Shown here piece by piece: positions 1 through 7,628 of a DNA stretch of 64,000 nt. Source of the DNA: Luteibacter pinisoli (lineage in GTDB: Bacteria > Pseudomonadota > Gammaproteobacteria > Xanthomonadales > Rhodanobacteraceae). Position numbers and translations under genes: made by a program. The DNA is taken from assembly GCF_006385595.1 (NCBI RefSeq), contig NZ_CP041046.1, forward strand, positions 2,604,001 to 2,668,000, given 5' to 3'. The notes under the pieces were generated by a model. That model was not told the origin of the DNA. It did no database searches and saw nothing but the letters and a program-made list of their open reading frames with translations. The first letter of the stretch is position 1; each line of letters starts with the position of its first letter.

Positions 1-2
1 TG

Positions 3-170
3 CTCGCGCTCGTCGCCGAAGGCAACTCCAACCGCGAGGTCGGTGTGCTGCTTTCCATCGGCGACGAGACGGTCAAGGGGCACATGCGAAACATCTCCGC
101 AAAGCTCGGCGCGCGTGACCGCACGCACGCCGTGGCCATCGCGATTCGTCGCGGCATCATCGAACCCTAG
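3..170 (+). CDS. LuxR-type response regulator, C-terminal DNA-binding end (partial)
   Basis: The gene enters from the left edge, so only its last 55 residues are visible. They form the second half of a LuxR/GerE helix-turn-helix: the segment EGNSNREVGVLLSIGDETVK is the usual recognition region, followed by GHMRNISAKLGARDRTHAVA and a short tail. Proteins ending this way are normally NarL/FixJ-type response regulators that bind DNA when a partner kinase phosphorylates their receiver domain. The receiver is outside the window. Its stop codon overlaps that of the convergent hydrolase inside a CTAG. Two short histidine-kinase genes lie 0.9-3 kb downstream and are natural partner candidates (inference). 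Confidence 0.85.
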   Translation, partial: LALVAEGNSNREVGVLLSIGDETVKGHMRNISAKLGARDRTHAVAIAIRRGIIEP

Positions 171-919
171 TTGCCTGACGCCGCCTGTTCGATGGCGGCC
201 GCCACCTCTGCCGGGTGGGACAGCATCGGCACGTGGCTTGCCTTGACGGTGGTGACCTTCGCGTTGATGTGCTTTGCCATCGATGCCTGGAGCGAAGGCG
301 CAATCATGTGGTCGTCGGAGGCCAGGACATACCAGACGGGTTTGTTGTGCCAGGCGGCGGTCGACACCTTGTCGGCGAGGCAGCCGGCAAACCACGGGCC
401 CTGGGTCGCCGCAATGAGTCTTGCGTCGGCGGCAGGAAGGTCCTGGGCGAAATGCTGGGCGACGGTATCGGCCGGAAGGGTGAGGAAGCCACCGGCGTCT
501 TTTTTGAGCACACTTGCCCACACCGGGGGCGCCAGACCCTTTTGCACGTCGTTGAGTGATTGCCCGTTGTCGGGCGCGAAGGCTGCGACGTAGACGAGCG
601 AACGGACCTTCGGGTTGTTGCCCGCCTCACTGATGACCGCGCCACCCCACGAGTGCCCCACGAGGACCACCGGACCATCCGCCTGCTCAATGGCGCGCGT
701 TGCAGCGGCTGCGTCGTCCTTGAGGGATGTGAGCGGATTTTGCACGGCGACGACATGCAGCCCCTTGGCCTCAAGCAAGGGGATGACCTTCGCCCAGCTT
801 GAGCCATCGGCGAATGCACCGTGGACGAGGACGACGTTTTTTGCCGGCGGTGGGGTCGCCGCATTCGCAGCGACGGGTACAAGGCATGCGAGCACGGCCC
901 ACAGCATTCGGATGCGCAT
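167..919 (-). CDS. Secreted alpha/beta hydrolase
   Basis: A 250-residue protein with an N-terminal signal peptide (about residues 1-21, ending ANA). The oxyanion-type HGAFADGSSW is near residue 33, the nucleophile elbow GHSWGG has its serine at about 90, an SDDH acid motif is near 202, and the final histidine sits in ASHVPML near 229. This is a complete Ser-Asp-His triad of the small HGAFADGSSW-type alpha/beta hydrolases (esterase or salicylate-esterase-like), probably periplasmic; the substrate is unknown. I chose the ATG at 919 because it is preceded by GGAGATGTGCC and starts the signal peptide. The frame stays open to 1087, but that extension lacks protein character. Confidence 0.85.
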   Translation of the reverse strand: MRIRMLWAVLACLVPVAANAATPPPAKNVVLVHGAFADGSSWAKVIPLLEAKGLHVVAVQNPLTSLKDDAAAATRAIEQADGPVVLVGHSWGGAVISEAGNNPKVRSLVYVAAFAPDNGQSLNDVQKGLAPPVWASVLKKDAGGFLTLPADTVAQHFAQDLPAADARLIAATQGPWFAGCLADKVSTAAWHNKPVWYVLASDDHMIAPSLQASMAKHINAKVTTVKASHVPMLSHPAEVAAAIEQAASGN

Positions 920-1019
920 GGCACATCTCCAAGAGCCCGGCACATGCCGGTGGTCCATGGTCACCGGGCGCATGCCGTGACGATTGCCCGCATCGGGGCC
1001 TTTTGCTCTTTCCTGCGCC

Positions 1020-1763
1020 CTACCCCGGTGCGCTGGCGTCCCCGTTCCGCCGTCCGTAGGCAATATCACCTGCAAGGCGGAGCTCAATGGCCGTCCCGGA
1101 CCGCATTGACACCGTCAACCGCCCCCCGATGCGCGCCGCCCGTTCGCTCATCAGATGCATGCCACGGCGCCCATCCTGCCCCGTCCGCAGGACCACATCG
1201 TCCCCGAGACCCCGGCCATTGTCCTCGACGGATGCCGAAAACTGGTCCGCGCGAAAATCGATGGAGACACGGATGCGGCTTGCTTCGGCATGGAGCGCGG
1301 CGTTGCCCATCGCCTCAGACAGTATCCAGCGCACCTCATCGCAGACGACCGGTGCAAGGGGAACGGGTCGGCCGTGGACGCGCACGCTCAGCCGGCATCC
1401 GTGGCGGTTGGCGAGGTCACGCCCGAAGCGGCGCAGGTGGACAACGACGTCGCCCTGCCCGCATTGCTCGCCGCGCCACGCGGCAAACGCGTCGCGAGCG
1501 CGGTTCATGAGCCGGTCGGCGTCGTCCAGGAAACGGTCCATGGCAACGCGCCCTGCACTCCCCTGGGGCAATCCCTCCTTGGTGATGTGCAGTCGCAGGA
1601 TGATGGCCTGGAAGGTCTGGAGCATGTTGTCGCCGAGTTGCTCGAGGCGCCGCTCCCGCGTGGCAAAGCGTCTTGCGCACCAGGCGCGTGTGACGAGGAC
1701 ACTGACCATCGCCGTGGCCACAACAAGGACGATGATGGGGATGACAATCGCGGTCCACGCCAT
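1020..1763 (-). CDS. Histidine-kinase-like protein lacking the phospho-acceptor histidine
   Basis: A 247-residue protein with one N-terminal membrane segment (about residues 3-25), a short dimerisation-type helix, and a C-terminal HATPase_c domain. ATP-lid motifs are visible: ILSEAMGNAALHA (N box), VEDNGRGLGDD (G1) and GRRGMHLMSERA (G2). In the HisKA_3-type helix, where relatives read ELHD or DIHD, this protein reads QLGDNMLQTFQ; the histidine position is a GGC glycine codon at 1632-1634. Autophosphorylation by the standard route therefore looks impossible. It may bind ATP and act as a scaffold or inhibitor for another kinase (inference). The start at 1763 has a GGGAGGG ribosome site. Confidence 0.75.
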   Translation of the reverse strand: MAWTAIVIPIIVLVVATAMVSVLVTRAWCARRFATRERRLEQLGDNMLQTFQAIILRLHITKEGLPQGSAGRVAMDRFLDDADRLMNRARDAFAAWRGEQCGQGDVVVHLRRFGRDLANRHGCRLSVRVHGRPVPLAPVVCDEVRWILSEAMGNAALHAEASRIRVSIDFRADQFSASVEDNGRGLGDDVVLRTGQDGRRGMHLMSERAARIGGRLTVSMRSGTAIELRLAGDIAYGRRNGDASAPG

Positions 1764-2201
1764 GGCACCCTCCCGGGCCGAACCGTCGCCCTGTCCGGAG
1801 GCGGTCCCCTGTTGCGCCGGCGATGGCCGGAGAACCAAAAAAAGGGCGGGGACCATCCTTCCCCGCGAGCTGCGGGAGAGGACCAGCAGGGACGCGGTCC
1901 CCCGCCACGGCAAGTCAAATCAGGCGCACCCAACATTCACAGACTGAAAAAAGTCTGGCCCCAATGCCGGTTTGCCATTTGCTCAATTCGACCGGAGTTG
2001 CCTCTGGCGAACCGGGCCGCCTGAAAGATGCCGGAAAGACCCATCCGTGCCGTGCGTCCCACGTCCCGAACGGGCGCGCACCATGCACCAGATGCCCACC
2101 GACCACCACCCTTCGCAGCGCATATCAATCATTCGCCCAGGGAATCAGTCAGAGGGCGAAATGGCCCCACTCTCTAGGGCCGGCCCGCACCCGATTTTTC
2201 C

Positions 2202-2966
2202 ATGCCTCCCTTTTCACCTTCGGCCATGTCGTGGCTTTTCGTCCTTGTTGCCAATGCCGGCCTCGTTTTGCACATCCGACGGGGTGCAAAGCGGCAAGTG
2301 CGCATCGCGCAGCGCGAAGAGCGCATCCGCATTGCCCGCGAGCTCCATGACGGGCTGGTCCAGGACATCCAGGCGCTCATCCTCGGTATCGACAACGCGC
2401 GGCGCGGACACAGCGCGCAGCGCGATGCCGCGCTCGACCATCTGGTCATCGCCGCCGAGGCGTCGCTCGACGAGGCGCGCGCACGCATCGAGCACCTGCG
2501 CACGCCCCTTGCCGATGGCCCGCTTGCGGATGTTCTCGGACGGCGGCTCGGCGAGTGGATGCAGACCACGGGGCTCGACATGCAACTGTGCGTCAGCGGT
2601 GAGGTGCGAAAGGTCAGTCCCGATGTCACCGCCGAGCTCCTCCTTATCGCCCAGGAATGCGTGAGCAATGCTGCAGCTCATGCGGGGGCGACCCTGGTCA
2701 CGGCCCATCTTGCGTTCGGTCCACGCTCCCTGATGCTTACCGTCACCGATGACGGGTGCGGCATGAGTCCCGGGGCGGCCCGGGGAGAAACGCCCGGGCG
2801 CTTTGGCCTTCGTGGCATGCGGGAGCGTGCCGAACTCATCGGGGGCGTCCTGTTTGTCGAAAGCAGCCCCAACGGGACGACCGTCGGCGTGCAGGTGCGG
2901 GCGCGCGACGCCTACGCCGGGCGCTGGACCGCTCTTCTCAAACGGTTCCCAAATCGGCGTGAATGA
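2202..2966 (+). CDS. NarL-system type sensor histidine kinase (short, HisKA_3 + HATPase_c)
   Basis: A 254-residue kinase with one membrane segment near the N terminus (SWLFVLVANAGLVLHI). It has an intact HisKA_3 H-box, RIARELHDGLVQDIQ, with the histidine at about residue 49, and an HATPase_c domain with AQECVSNAAAHA, VTDDGCGMS and GRFGLRGMRERAELIGG. There is no separate sensor domain, so the input is either the membrane helix or a partner protein. It is the plausible active partner for the histidine-less kinase divergently encoded just upstream and for the LuxR-type regulator at the window edge. Start choice is uncertain: ATG 2202 or 2226, neither with a strong ribosome site. Its last 29 bases overlap the convergent marR gene. 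Confidence 0.85.
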   Translation: MPPFSPSAMSWLFVLVANAGLVLHIRRGAKRQVRIAQREERIRIARELHDGLVQDIQALILGIDNARRGHSAQRDAALDHLVIAAEASLDEARARIEHLRTPLADGPLADVLGRRLGEWMQTTGLDMQLCVSGEVRKVSPDVTAELLLIAQECVSNAAAHAGATLVTAHLAFGPRSLMLTVTDDGCGMSPGAARGETPGRFGLRGMRERAELIGGVLFVESSPNGTTVGVQVRARDAYAGRWTALLKRFPNRRE

Positions 2967-3357
2967 CGTCGTGCAGACGGGCCCGCAGTGCATTCGCGCG
3001 GGCGGGGCCGATGGCCGATTCGAAGTGCGCCTGGGCGGACTGCCAGAGGCGCTCACCCCGGCGGGCAAGGCGCTTGCCACGCGTGGTTACCGAGACAACG
3101 CGCGTGCGCCGCTCGGCATCGGCGTAGACCACGAGTCCGTCATCGACGAGCGGGCGCAATTGAGCGGCGAGCGGGCGCCGGTCGAGGACCATGACGCGGG
3201 CGAGGGCGGAGAGTTCGATGGGCCCGATGGCGGCGATGGTGGCAAGCAGCTGGTACTGCGCGGCGCGCAGGCCCGTGGGCGCGAGGGCCTGGTCATAGAG
3301 CACCTCGACGCGGCGGGCGGCCTGGGTCAGCGCCATGCTGTGGCAAACCACTTCCAT
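2938..3357 (-). CDS. MarR-family transcriptional regulator
   Basis: A 139-residue winged-helix protein. The segment LRAAQYQLLATIAAIGPIEL followed by ARVMVLDRRPLAAQLRPLVDDGLV and the wing AERRTRVVSVTTRGKRL is characteristic of MarR regulators, usually homodimeric repressors that respond to small phenolic or oxidative ligands. It lies divergent to and 190 bp from a glutathione S-transferase gene, a common pairing in which the regulator controls the detoxification enzyme (inference). The ATG at 3357 was chosen because upstream sequence in frame has no protein character. The 3' end overlaps the convergent kinase gene. Confidence 0.85.
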   Translation of the reverse strand: MEVVCHSMALTQAARRVEVLYDQALAPTGLRAAQYQLLATIAAIGPIELSALARVMVLDRRPLAAQLRPLVDDGLVVYADAERRTRVVSVTTRGKRLARRGERLWQSAQAHFESAIGPARANALRARLHDVIHADLGTV

Positions 3358-3544
3358 CGCAAGCCCTGTCGACCGACAACCCCACCACGATATTGCGCGC
3401 CCCGACCGGATGCAATCACCCGAACGGGGCGTTTCGTCCAAAAAAACAACCGGTTTCGTGCCATGGCGTCAAATCGCACGCGTCAAGGCAATTTCCGGTG
3501 CTGATGGACCGCGATGCTTTTTCCACAACCCGCCTTCGGGAAAG

Positions 3545-4159
3545 ATGATGTCCGCACTCGACCTCCACGGTGCCCGCACCGGCAACAGCCTCCGCGCCTC
3601 ACTCGCCCTTGCCGAGTCCGGCCTGCCCTTCCGTGCAATACCCGTCAAGCTCGGCGACGGCGAACACCGGCGCGCCCCGTTCCTTGCCATCAATCCGCTT
3701 GGCAAGGTGCCTGCCATGGTCATCGATGACGGGCACGGTCCCTGGGTGCTTACCCAGTCTGCGGCCATCATGCTCGAAGTCGCGCGCCGGAGTGGTGGCC
3801 GCCTGATGTCCCCGAACCCGCGCGACGCGGCCGTTTCACTCGAGCGGTTCTTTTACTTCCTCACCGACGTCATGGGTCCGTCGCACGCCGGATTTGCGCT
3901 CCGCCAACACGGCATGACGGACGCTGCAGCACATCTCGACGAGCTCGTCGGCGTGCGCATCCGGGACGCTGAAGCATTCCTGCGGCGCACACCCTGGATG
4001 GGCGGGACACAGTTTTCCATCGCCGACATCGCCGCCTTCGTGCTCGTTCGCGCCAATGCCGGTGCGGTCGACTTCGACGCGCACCCGGCGCTTGGTGAAT
4101 GGGTCGAGCGCATCGGTGCGCGTCCGGCCACACGCCTTGGCCTCTCGGCGTTCGGCTGA
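3545..4159 (+). CDS. Glutathione S-transferase family protein
   Basis: A 204-residue protein with the thioredoxin-like N domain of GSTs. NSLRASLALAESGLPFRAI is followed by the NPLGKVPAMV cis-proline loop and the glutathione-contacting TQSAAIMLEVARR. An all-helical C domain carries FLRRTPWMGGTQFSIADIAA, the N-capping/hydrophobic staple motif of the family. It conjugates or reduces electrophiles with glutathione in the cytoplasm. ATG codons at 3545 and 3548 are both behind CGGGAAAG; I take the first. It is divergent from the marR gene, which probably regulates it. Confidence 0.85.
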   Translation: MMSALDLHGARTGNSLRASLALAESGLPFRAIPVKLGDGEHRRAPFLAINPLGKVPAMVIDDGHGPWVLTQSAAIMLEVARRSGGRLMSPNPRDAAVSLERFFYFLTDVMGPSHAGFALRQHGMTDAAAHLDELVGVRIRDAEAFLRRTPWMGGTQFSIADIAAFVLVRANAGAVDFDAHPALGEWVERIGARPATRLGLSAFG

Positions 4160-4243
4160 CCGGTAAGTCCAGCCACGGCGATTTGCGCAAGCACAGGGAC
4201 ACGCGCCGGCAGAAGCTTTGCTCCATGCCACCGGAGGAAGACC

Positions 4244-4564
4244 ATGTCCGCCACCCAGGTCCACACACGACCCCTGCCCCTCGCCCCCATCATCCAGGAA
4301 GCGGTGGCCATTATCGAAGCCGTGCTCGACGGGGATTTGGATGAGGCACGCTTTCGCACGTGCCTCATCACAACACTCTCCCTTTGCCGCGACCTGCCTG
4401 ATGTCGGTCACGCCGCAGGCGAGCTCTTTGGTCTGCTCGGCCCGCCGGGCTCAACGCCGGACCGGCGCTTTGTCGCCGCCATCCGCACCCTGTCAGAGGC
4501 GATTGACCGGGCCATGGATGTCGGGACTCAGGCCGACTGGATGTACGACAGCGGTCCGAAGTAG
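4244..4564 (+). CDS. Small helical protein, family B paralogue (unknown function)
   Basis: A 106-residue protein I do not recognise. It is mostly amphipathic helix, with the core LDEARFRTCLITTLSLCRDL and a later RTLSEAIDRAMD. A ribosome site GGAGGAAG lies before ATG 4244. The gene at 41161 encodes a shorter relative with EEARFRTHLVMKQALDTGL and ALSDTIDAA at matching spacing, so this is a small paralogous family represented twice in the window. No membrane segment or signal peptide. The 3' end overlaps the convergent DUF1993 gene by 37 bases. Confidence 0.7.
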   Translation: MSATQVHTRPLPLAPIIQEAVAIIEAVLDGDLDEARFRTCLITTLSLCRDLPDVGHAAGELFGLLGPPGSTPDRRFVAAIRTLSEAIDRAMDVGTQADWMYDSGPK

Positions 4565-5052
4565 TCGCGCTTGCCAATCTCAAGACCCCGCGCACGGAGG
4601 ATGCCGTGGAGGGTGGAGATGTGGAAGAAGAAGTTTGGCAGGACCACGGTCAGGACGTACGTCTTCGCGTCGAGTTCCCCATCGACACTGCGATAACTCA
4701 TCTGGATGGTTTTTTCCTCGGCCTGTGCCATGTCATCGGCCGACACCGAACGAATGAACCACCGGGTGTTGTCGACGCGCGCGAAGAGTTCAGCGAAGGT
4801 CGACTCCGTGTCACCCATCACCGGTGCGGTTTTTCCGGAGAGCCGTGCGGCGCATCCCTTGGACGTGTCACTGGCGCGCTGCACCTGGCCGGCCAGGGTG
4901 AGCATGTCGGGGGCAAGGCGTGCCTGGATGAGGACGGCAGGGTCAAAGCCGAGTTCCTCGCAATGTGCCTCGGCAATCTTGAGGTAGTTGTCGACACGGT
5001 CGAGGCCGCGCAGGAGGACGGGGATGGTGATGTCAAACAACGTGAGCGACAT
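4528..5052 (-). CDS. DUF1993 family protein
   Basis: A 174-residue protein matching DUF1993. The family opening is seen in MSLTLFDITIPVLLRGLDRV. The conserved QARLAPDMLTLAGQVQRASD follows, then FAELFARVDNTRWF and, near the end, VLPNFFFHISTLHGILRARG and KRDYFGP. These are DinB-like four-helix proteins of uncharacterised function, often found near detoxification genes. The start at 5052 has AAGGAAG upstream and gives the expected family length. Its 3' end overlaps the convergent small gene by 37 bases. Confidence 0.85.
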   Translation of the reverse strand: MSLTLFDITIPVLLRGLDRVDNYLKIAEAHCEELGFDPAVLIQARLAPDMLTLAGQVQRASDTSKGCAARLSGKTAPVMGDTESTFAELFARVDNTRWFIRSVSADDMAQAEEKTIQMSYRSVDGELDAKTYVLTVVLPNFFFHISTLHGILRARGLEIGKRDYFGPLSYIQSA

Positions 5053-5197
5053 GGACTTCCTTACGGGCAAACCGGATTGGTTCGCAACATGCGGAGGATT
5101 CCATTGCACGCCACACGTGGGTATGGGCGGGAAGGAATTTCAATCATGCCGTGGGGGAATGGATGGGCGCGTCAGCGATGGACCGTCCGTGGAATCA

Positions 5198-5731
5198 TCA
5201 CCGTTCGAGCCAGCTGGACAGGTTGGCAACGAGGTCGTGGGTCGCCATGCGCGTGGCCTGGCCCTCAACGCCCTCTTCGACCCAGGAAAAGCGGATGCCC
5301 ATCTTCTCGTAGAACCTGCGGCGGCGGGCGATGTTGTCTTCGGTGGCATCTTCCGGGGCAAGAATGATGTTTGACAGCGGGACACTCGGAAGTGACCGGA
5401 GCCACTCGATGGCGACTGCGGCGGCGAGTGTGCCGATGCCATGCCCCCGAAATGCTTCCTCGACCTCGATGCGGCCTGCACCAAGCAGCGCAGCGCCCTC
5501 ATCAAAGTCGTTTGGCGCCTGCCAGTCGACCTTGAGCATCATGGCGGTGGCCATGTCCCCGTCCGGCGGATGGGCGGCACGGACAGTGATGGCGATGGCC
5601 TGGCCGTCGTCGGGAAACGAGGACCCAATGGATTCGACCGTCACGGACGCACGAAGACCCGAACGGACGTGCTCGAACATGACGCCGTCCGGCTCATCGG
5701 GCGAATGAGGCATGGTTTGTGGGTCGGTCAT
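5198..5731 (-). CDS. GNAT-family N-acetyltransferase
   Basis: A 177-residue protein with the GNAT acetyl-CoA binding motif RGHGIGTLAAAVAIEW (motif A, R/QxxGxG/A) near residue 94 and a C-terminal RRRRFYEKMGIRFSW (motif B) typical of the fold. It should transfer an acetyl group to an amine; the acceptor is unknown. The ATG at 5731 shares four bases (ATGA) with the stop codon of the esterase upstream on the same strand, so the two are probably translated from one message with coupling. Confidence 0.8.
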   Translation of the reverse strand: MTDPQTMPHSPDEPDGVMFEHVRSGLRASVTVESIGSSFPDDGQAIAITVRAAHPPDGDMATAMMLKVDWQAPNDFDEGAALLGAGRIEVEEAFRGHGIGTLAAAVAIEWLRSLPSVPLSNIILAPEDATEDNIARRRRFYEKMGIRFSWVEEGVEGQATRMATHDLVANLSSWLER

Positions 5732-7368
5732 CTCGACGTGCTGTCCTGCGCTGGGGAGGGGCGGCGGGCGCCAGGCCGCGCGAGAGCATACATCTCCCAG
5801 CTGATGGCCTTGAGCAGAGCGTATCTGTCGTCCCCTGCCGTATAGAGGTCAAAATGGGTCTTGCCCGGCAAAAAGCGGATGTCGCTCCGTGCACCGAGGC
5901 CGTCGAGGGTGTCTTTCAGCCGATGGACCGGACCGTCGAGGTAACACGTGTCGTTGGTGCCGACAATGACGTGGATTTTGCCGTCGAGGTCGCCTTTGAG
6001 CTCCGGCCAGTGGCGGCGGAGGCGCTCCGCAATGTCGTAGTGCTCGCGCCAGTAGGCCGCGACGTTTGCCTCGACCGCACCGGTGTCCCGGTTGAAGAGC
6101 GGCATGGGGCGCCCATCCGGTCCTTTGGGGGAGAACACCCATTCGAACGATGCAAGCTGTCCACCAAAGTCGCCGAGCACACGCTCGATGCGGGCAAAGG
6201 TCTCAAACGTCGCAACCACGCGGCCGCTGGCCCGCATGAGCGGGACGGGGGTCCCGTCCTGCGCGTGGTAGGCGTTGGCCCCCGGGGCGTAGAGGTCGAT
6301 GCCGGTGAAGTCGTGGAAATCCGACGGGTCCGGTGATGTGGACCACGTCCCGCCAAAGAGTGCCGGGTAACGGGTCTGGAGCCACAGCGTCGCCCACCCA
6401 CCGGACGAGTGACCATTGAGGAAACGCCCACTGGCTTTGCCGTCCATGCGGTACTTTGTTTCGAGCATGGGGATGTACTCACCCGTCAATGCCGCGCCCC
6501 AGGGCCCGTTGTTGACCGAGTCGGCAAACTCGTGAGTGCCGGTCGGGCCCGATTCGTCGAGGAAGACCCAAATCATCGGTGGCATCGCCCGCGTCTTCAT
6601 TGCATCCCAGACGATGGCAATGGTGGTTGCAAAGCGCTCGAACCCGGCCCCGAAGCCGTGCGTGTAGTAGACGGTCGGATAGCGGGTTGTTGCACTGGCG
6701 TCATAGCCCGGCGGGGTGAGCACCCAGGCGCGGATGGACACCGCATGCCCGGCGAAGGCCGACAATAACGGACTGTTGAAGCGTTCCGCACGGGTGTGTT
6801 CCTTCGCCTCGTCGACGGCATCCTTCGCCACCTTCGGCGCCGAGCCCGGGATGTGCCAGGGGTCGCGCGGGGGGACCGCGTGGGTCAGTGAAAGTGTGGG
6901 AAGGGGCGTCCCGGGTGCAAGATGCACCGTCTGCACATCGCTCAAGAGGTCCCCCGACTTCCTGCCCGTGTAGCTGTACTCATGGCCGACATCGAGGACC
7001 GCCTGGAGAACGATGTCGCCGGAGAGCGTCGAGAGACCCGCCGGCCAGACAAGGTCATCCCCATCGACATCCACGCCCTGCCCCGGTGCGAGGGAGGTGA
7101 CCTCGCGGGCCATGATGGTCACGTCCGTCGGGCGGAACAGGTCGAGGTCGACCTCATCGATGTCACCGCCCTTTGCCGCCGCGCGCGCCTTGTCGAGTGG
7201 CTCGGCAAAGATGAGAAGCCGACCGGACGTCTTTGTCATCGCCTTGTCGAGCGCGACGTGGACGAAGCGGTGCGTCGCGCTCCCCGCTGTCGCATCAGCG
7301 AAGGGGGCGACCGTGAGGAAAAGCGCCGCGAAGACGGCAAAGACGGACCGCATGGGTGAAACGGGCAT
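5728..7368 (-). CDS. Secreted esterase-D/PHB-depolymerase-like hydrolase
   Basis: A 546-residue exported protein. The N terminus (FAVFAALFLTVAPFADATAG) is a signal peptide. An N-terminal beta-sandwich-like region of about 190 residues precedes an alpha/beta hydrolase domain with RYPTVYYTHGFGAG, the nucleophile motif NGHSSGGWAT, and a late GTNDTCYLDGPV and PGKTHFDLY that supply acid and histidine. It resembles esterase-D-type enzymes that hydrolyse carboxylic or peptide-linked esters in the periplasm. ATG 7368 has GAGGATGTGCA before it. It overlaps the GNAT gene by 4 bases (ATGA), so hydrolysis and acetylation may act on related compounds (inference). Confidence 0.8.
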   Translation of the reverse strand: MPVSPMRSVFAVFAALFLTVAPFADATAGSATHRFVHVALDKAMTKTSGRLLIFAEPLDKARAAAKGGDIDEVDLDLFRPTDVTIMAREVTSLAPGQGVDVDGDDLVWPAGLSTLSGDIVLQAVLDVGHEYSYTGRKSGDLLSDVQTVHLAPGTPLPTLSLTHAVPPRDPWHIPGSAPKVAKDAVDEAKEHTRAERFNSPLLSAFAGHAVSIRAWVLTPPGYDASATTRYPTVYYTHGFGAGFERFATTIAIVWDAMKTRAMPPMIWVFLDESGPTGTHEFADSVNNGPWGAALTGEYIPMLETKYRMDGKASGRFLNGHSSGGWATLWLQTRYPALFGGTWSTSPDPSDFHDFTGIDLYAPGANAYHAQDGTPVPLMRASGRVVATFETFARIERVLGDFGGQLASFEWVFSPKGPDGRPMPLFNRDTGAVEANVAAYWREHYDIAERLRRHWPELKGDLDGKIHVIVGTNDTCYLDGPVHRLKDTLDGLGARSDIRFLPGKTHFDLYTAGDDRYALLKAISWEMYALARPGARRPSPAQDSTSR

Positions 7369-7628
7369 TGCACATCCTCATCTGTCGTGGCCACAGTGCC
7401 CCCGCGCACCACAACTACGCAGCCGTCGGAGGCGACCGGGTCGTATCCCACGAACCGCTCATGCAAACTTGTCTCTTTCCGGCGCGCTTGACCTCCATTG
7501 TGAGAAAGCTGCATCGGGCATCCGCACGCTGGCAAGGCTTCCCGCAGGAATGGAACACAGCCGCGCAATCGGACAAGACCGGCGTGGGAGCGGTGTTAAT
7601 GTGGAGGTAACGAGCGAGGGAGACGGGC

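Noticed and set aside
2214..3080. Minus-strand open frame across the intact histidine kinase
   Set aside because: Shadow of the kinase gene; no ribosome site or recognisable domain.
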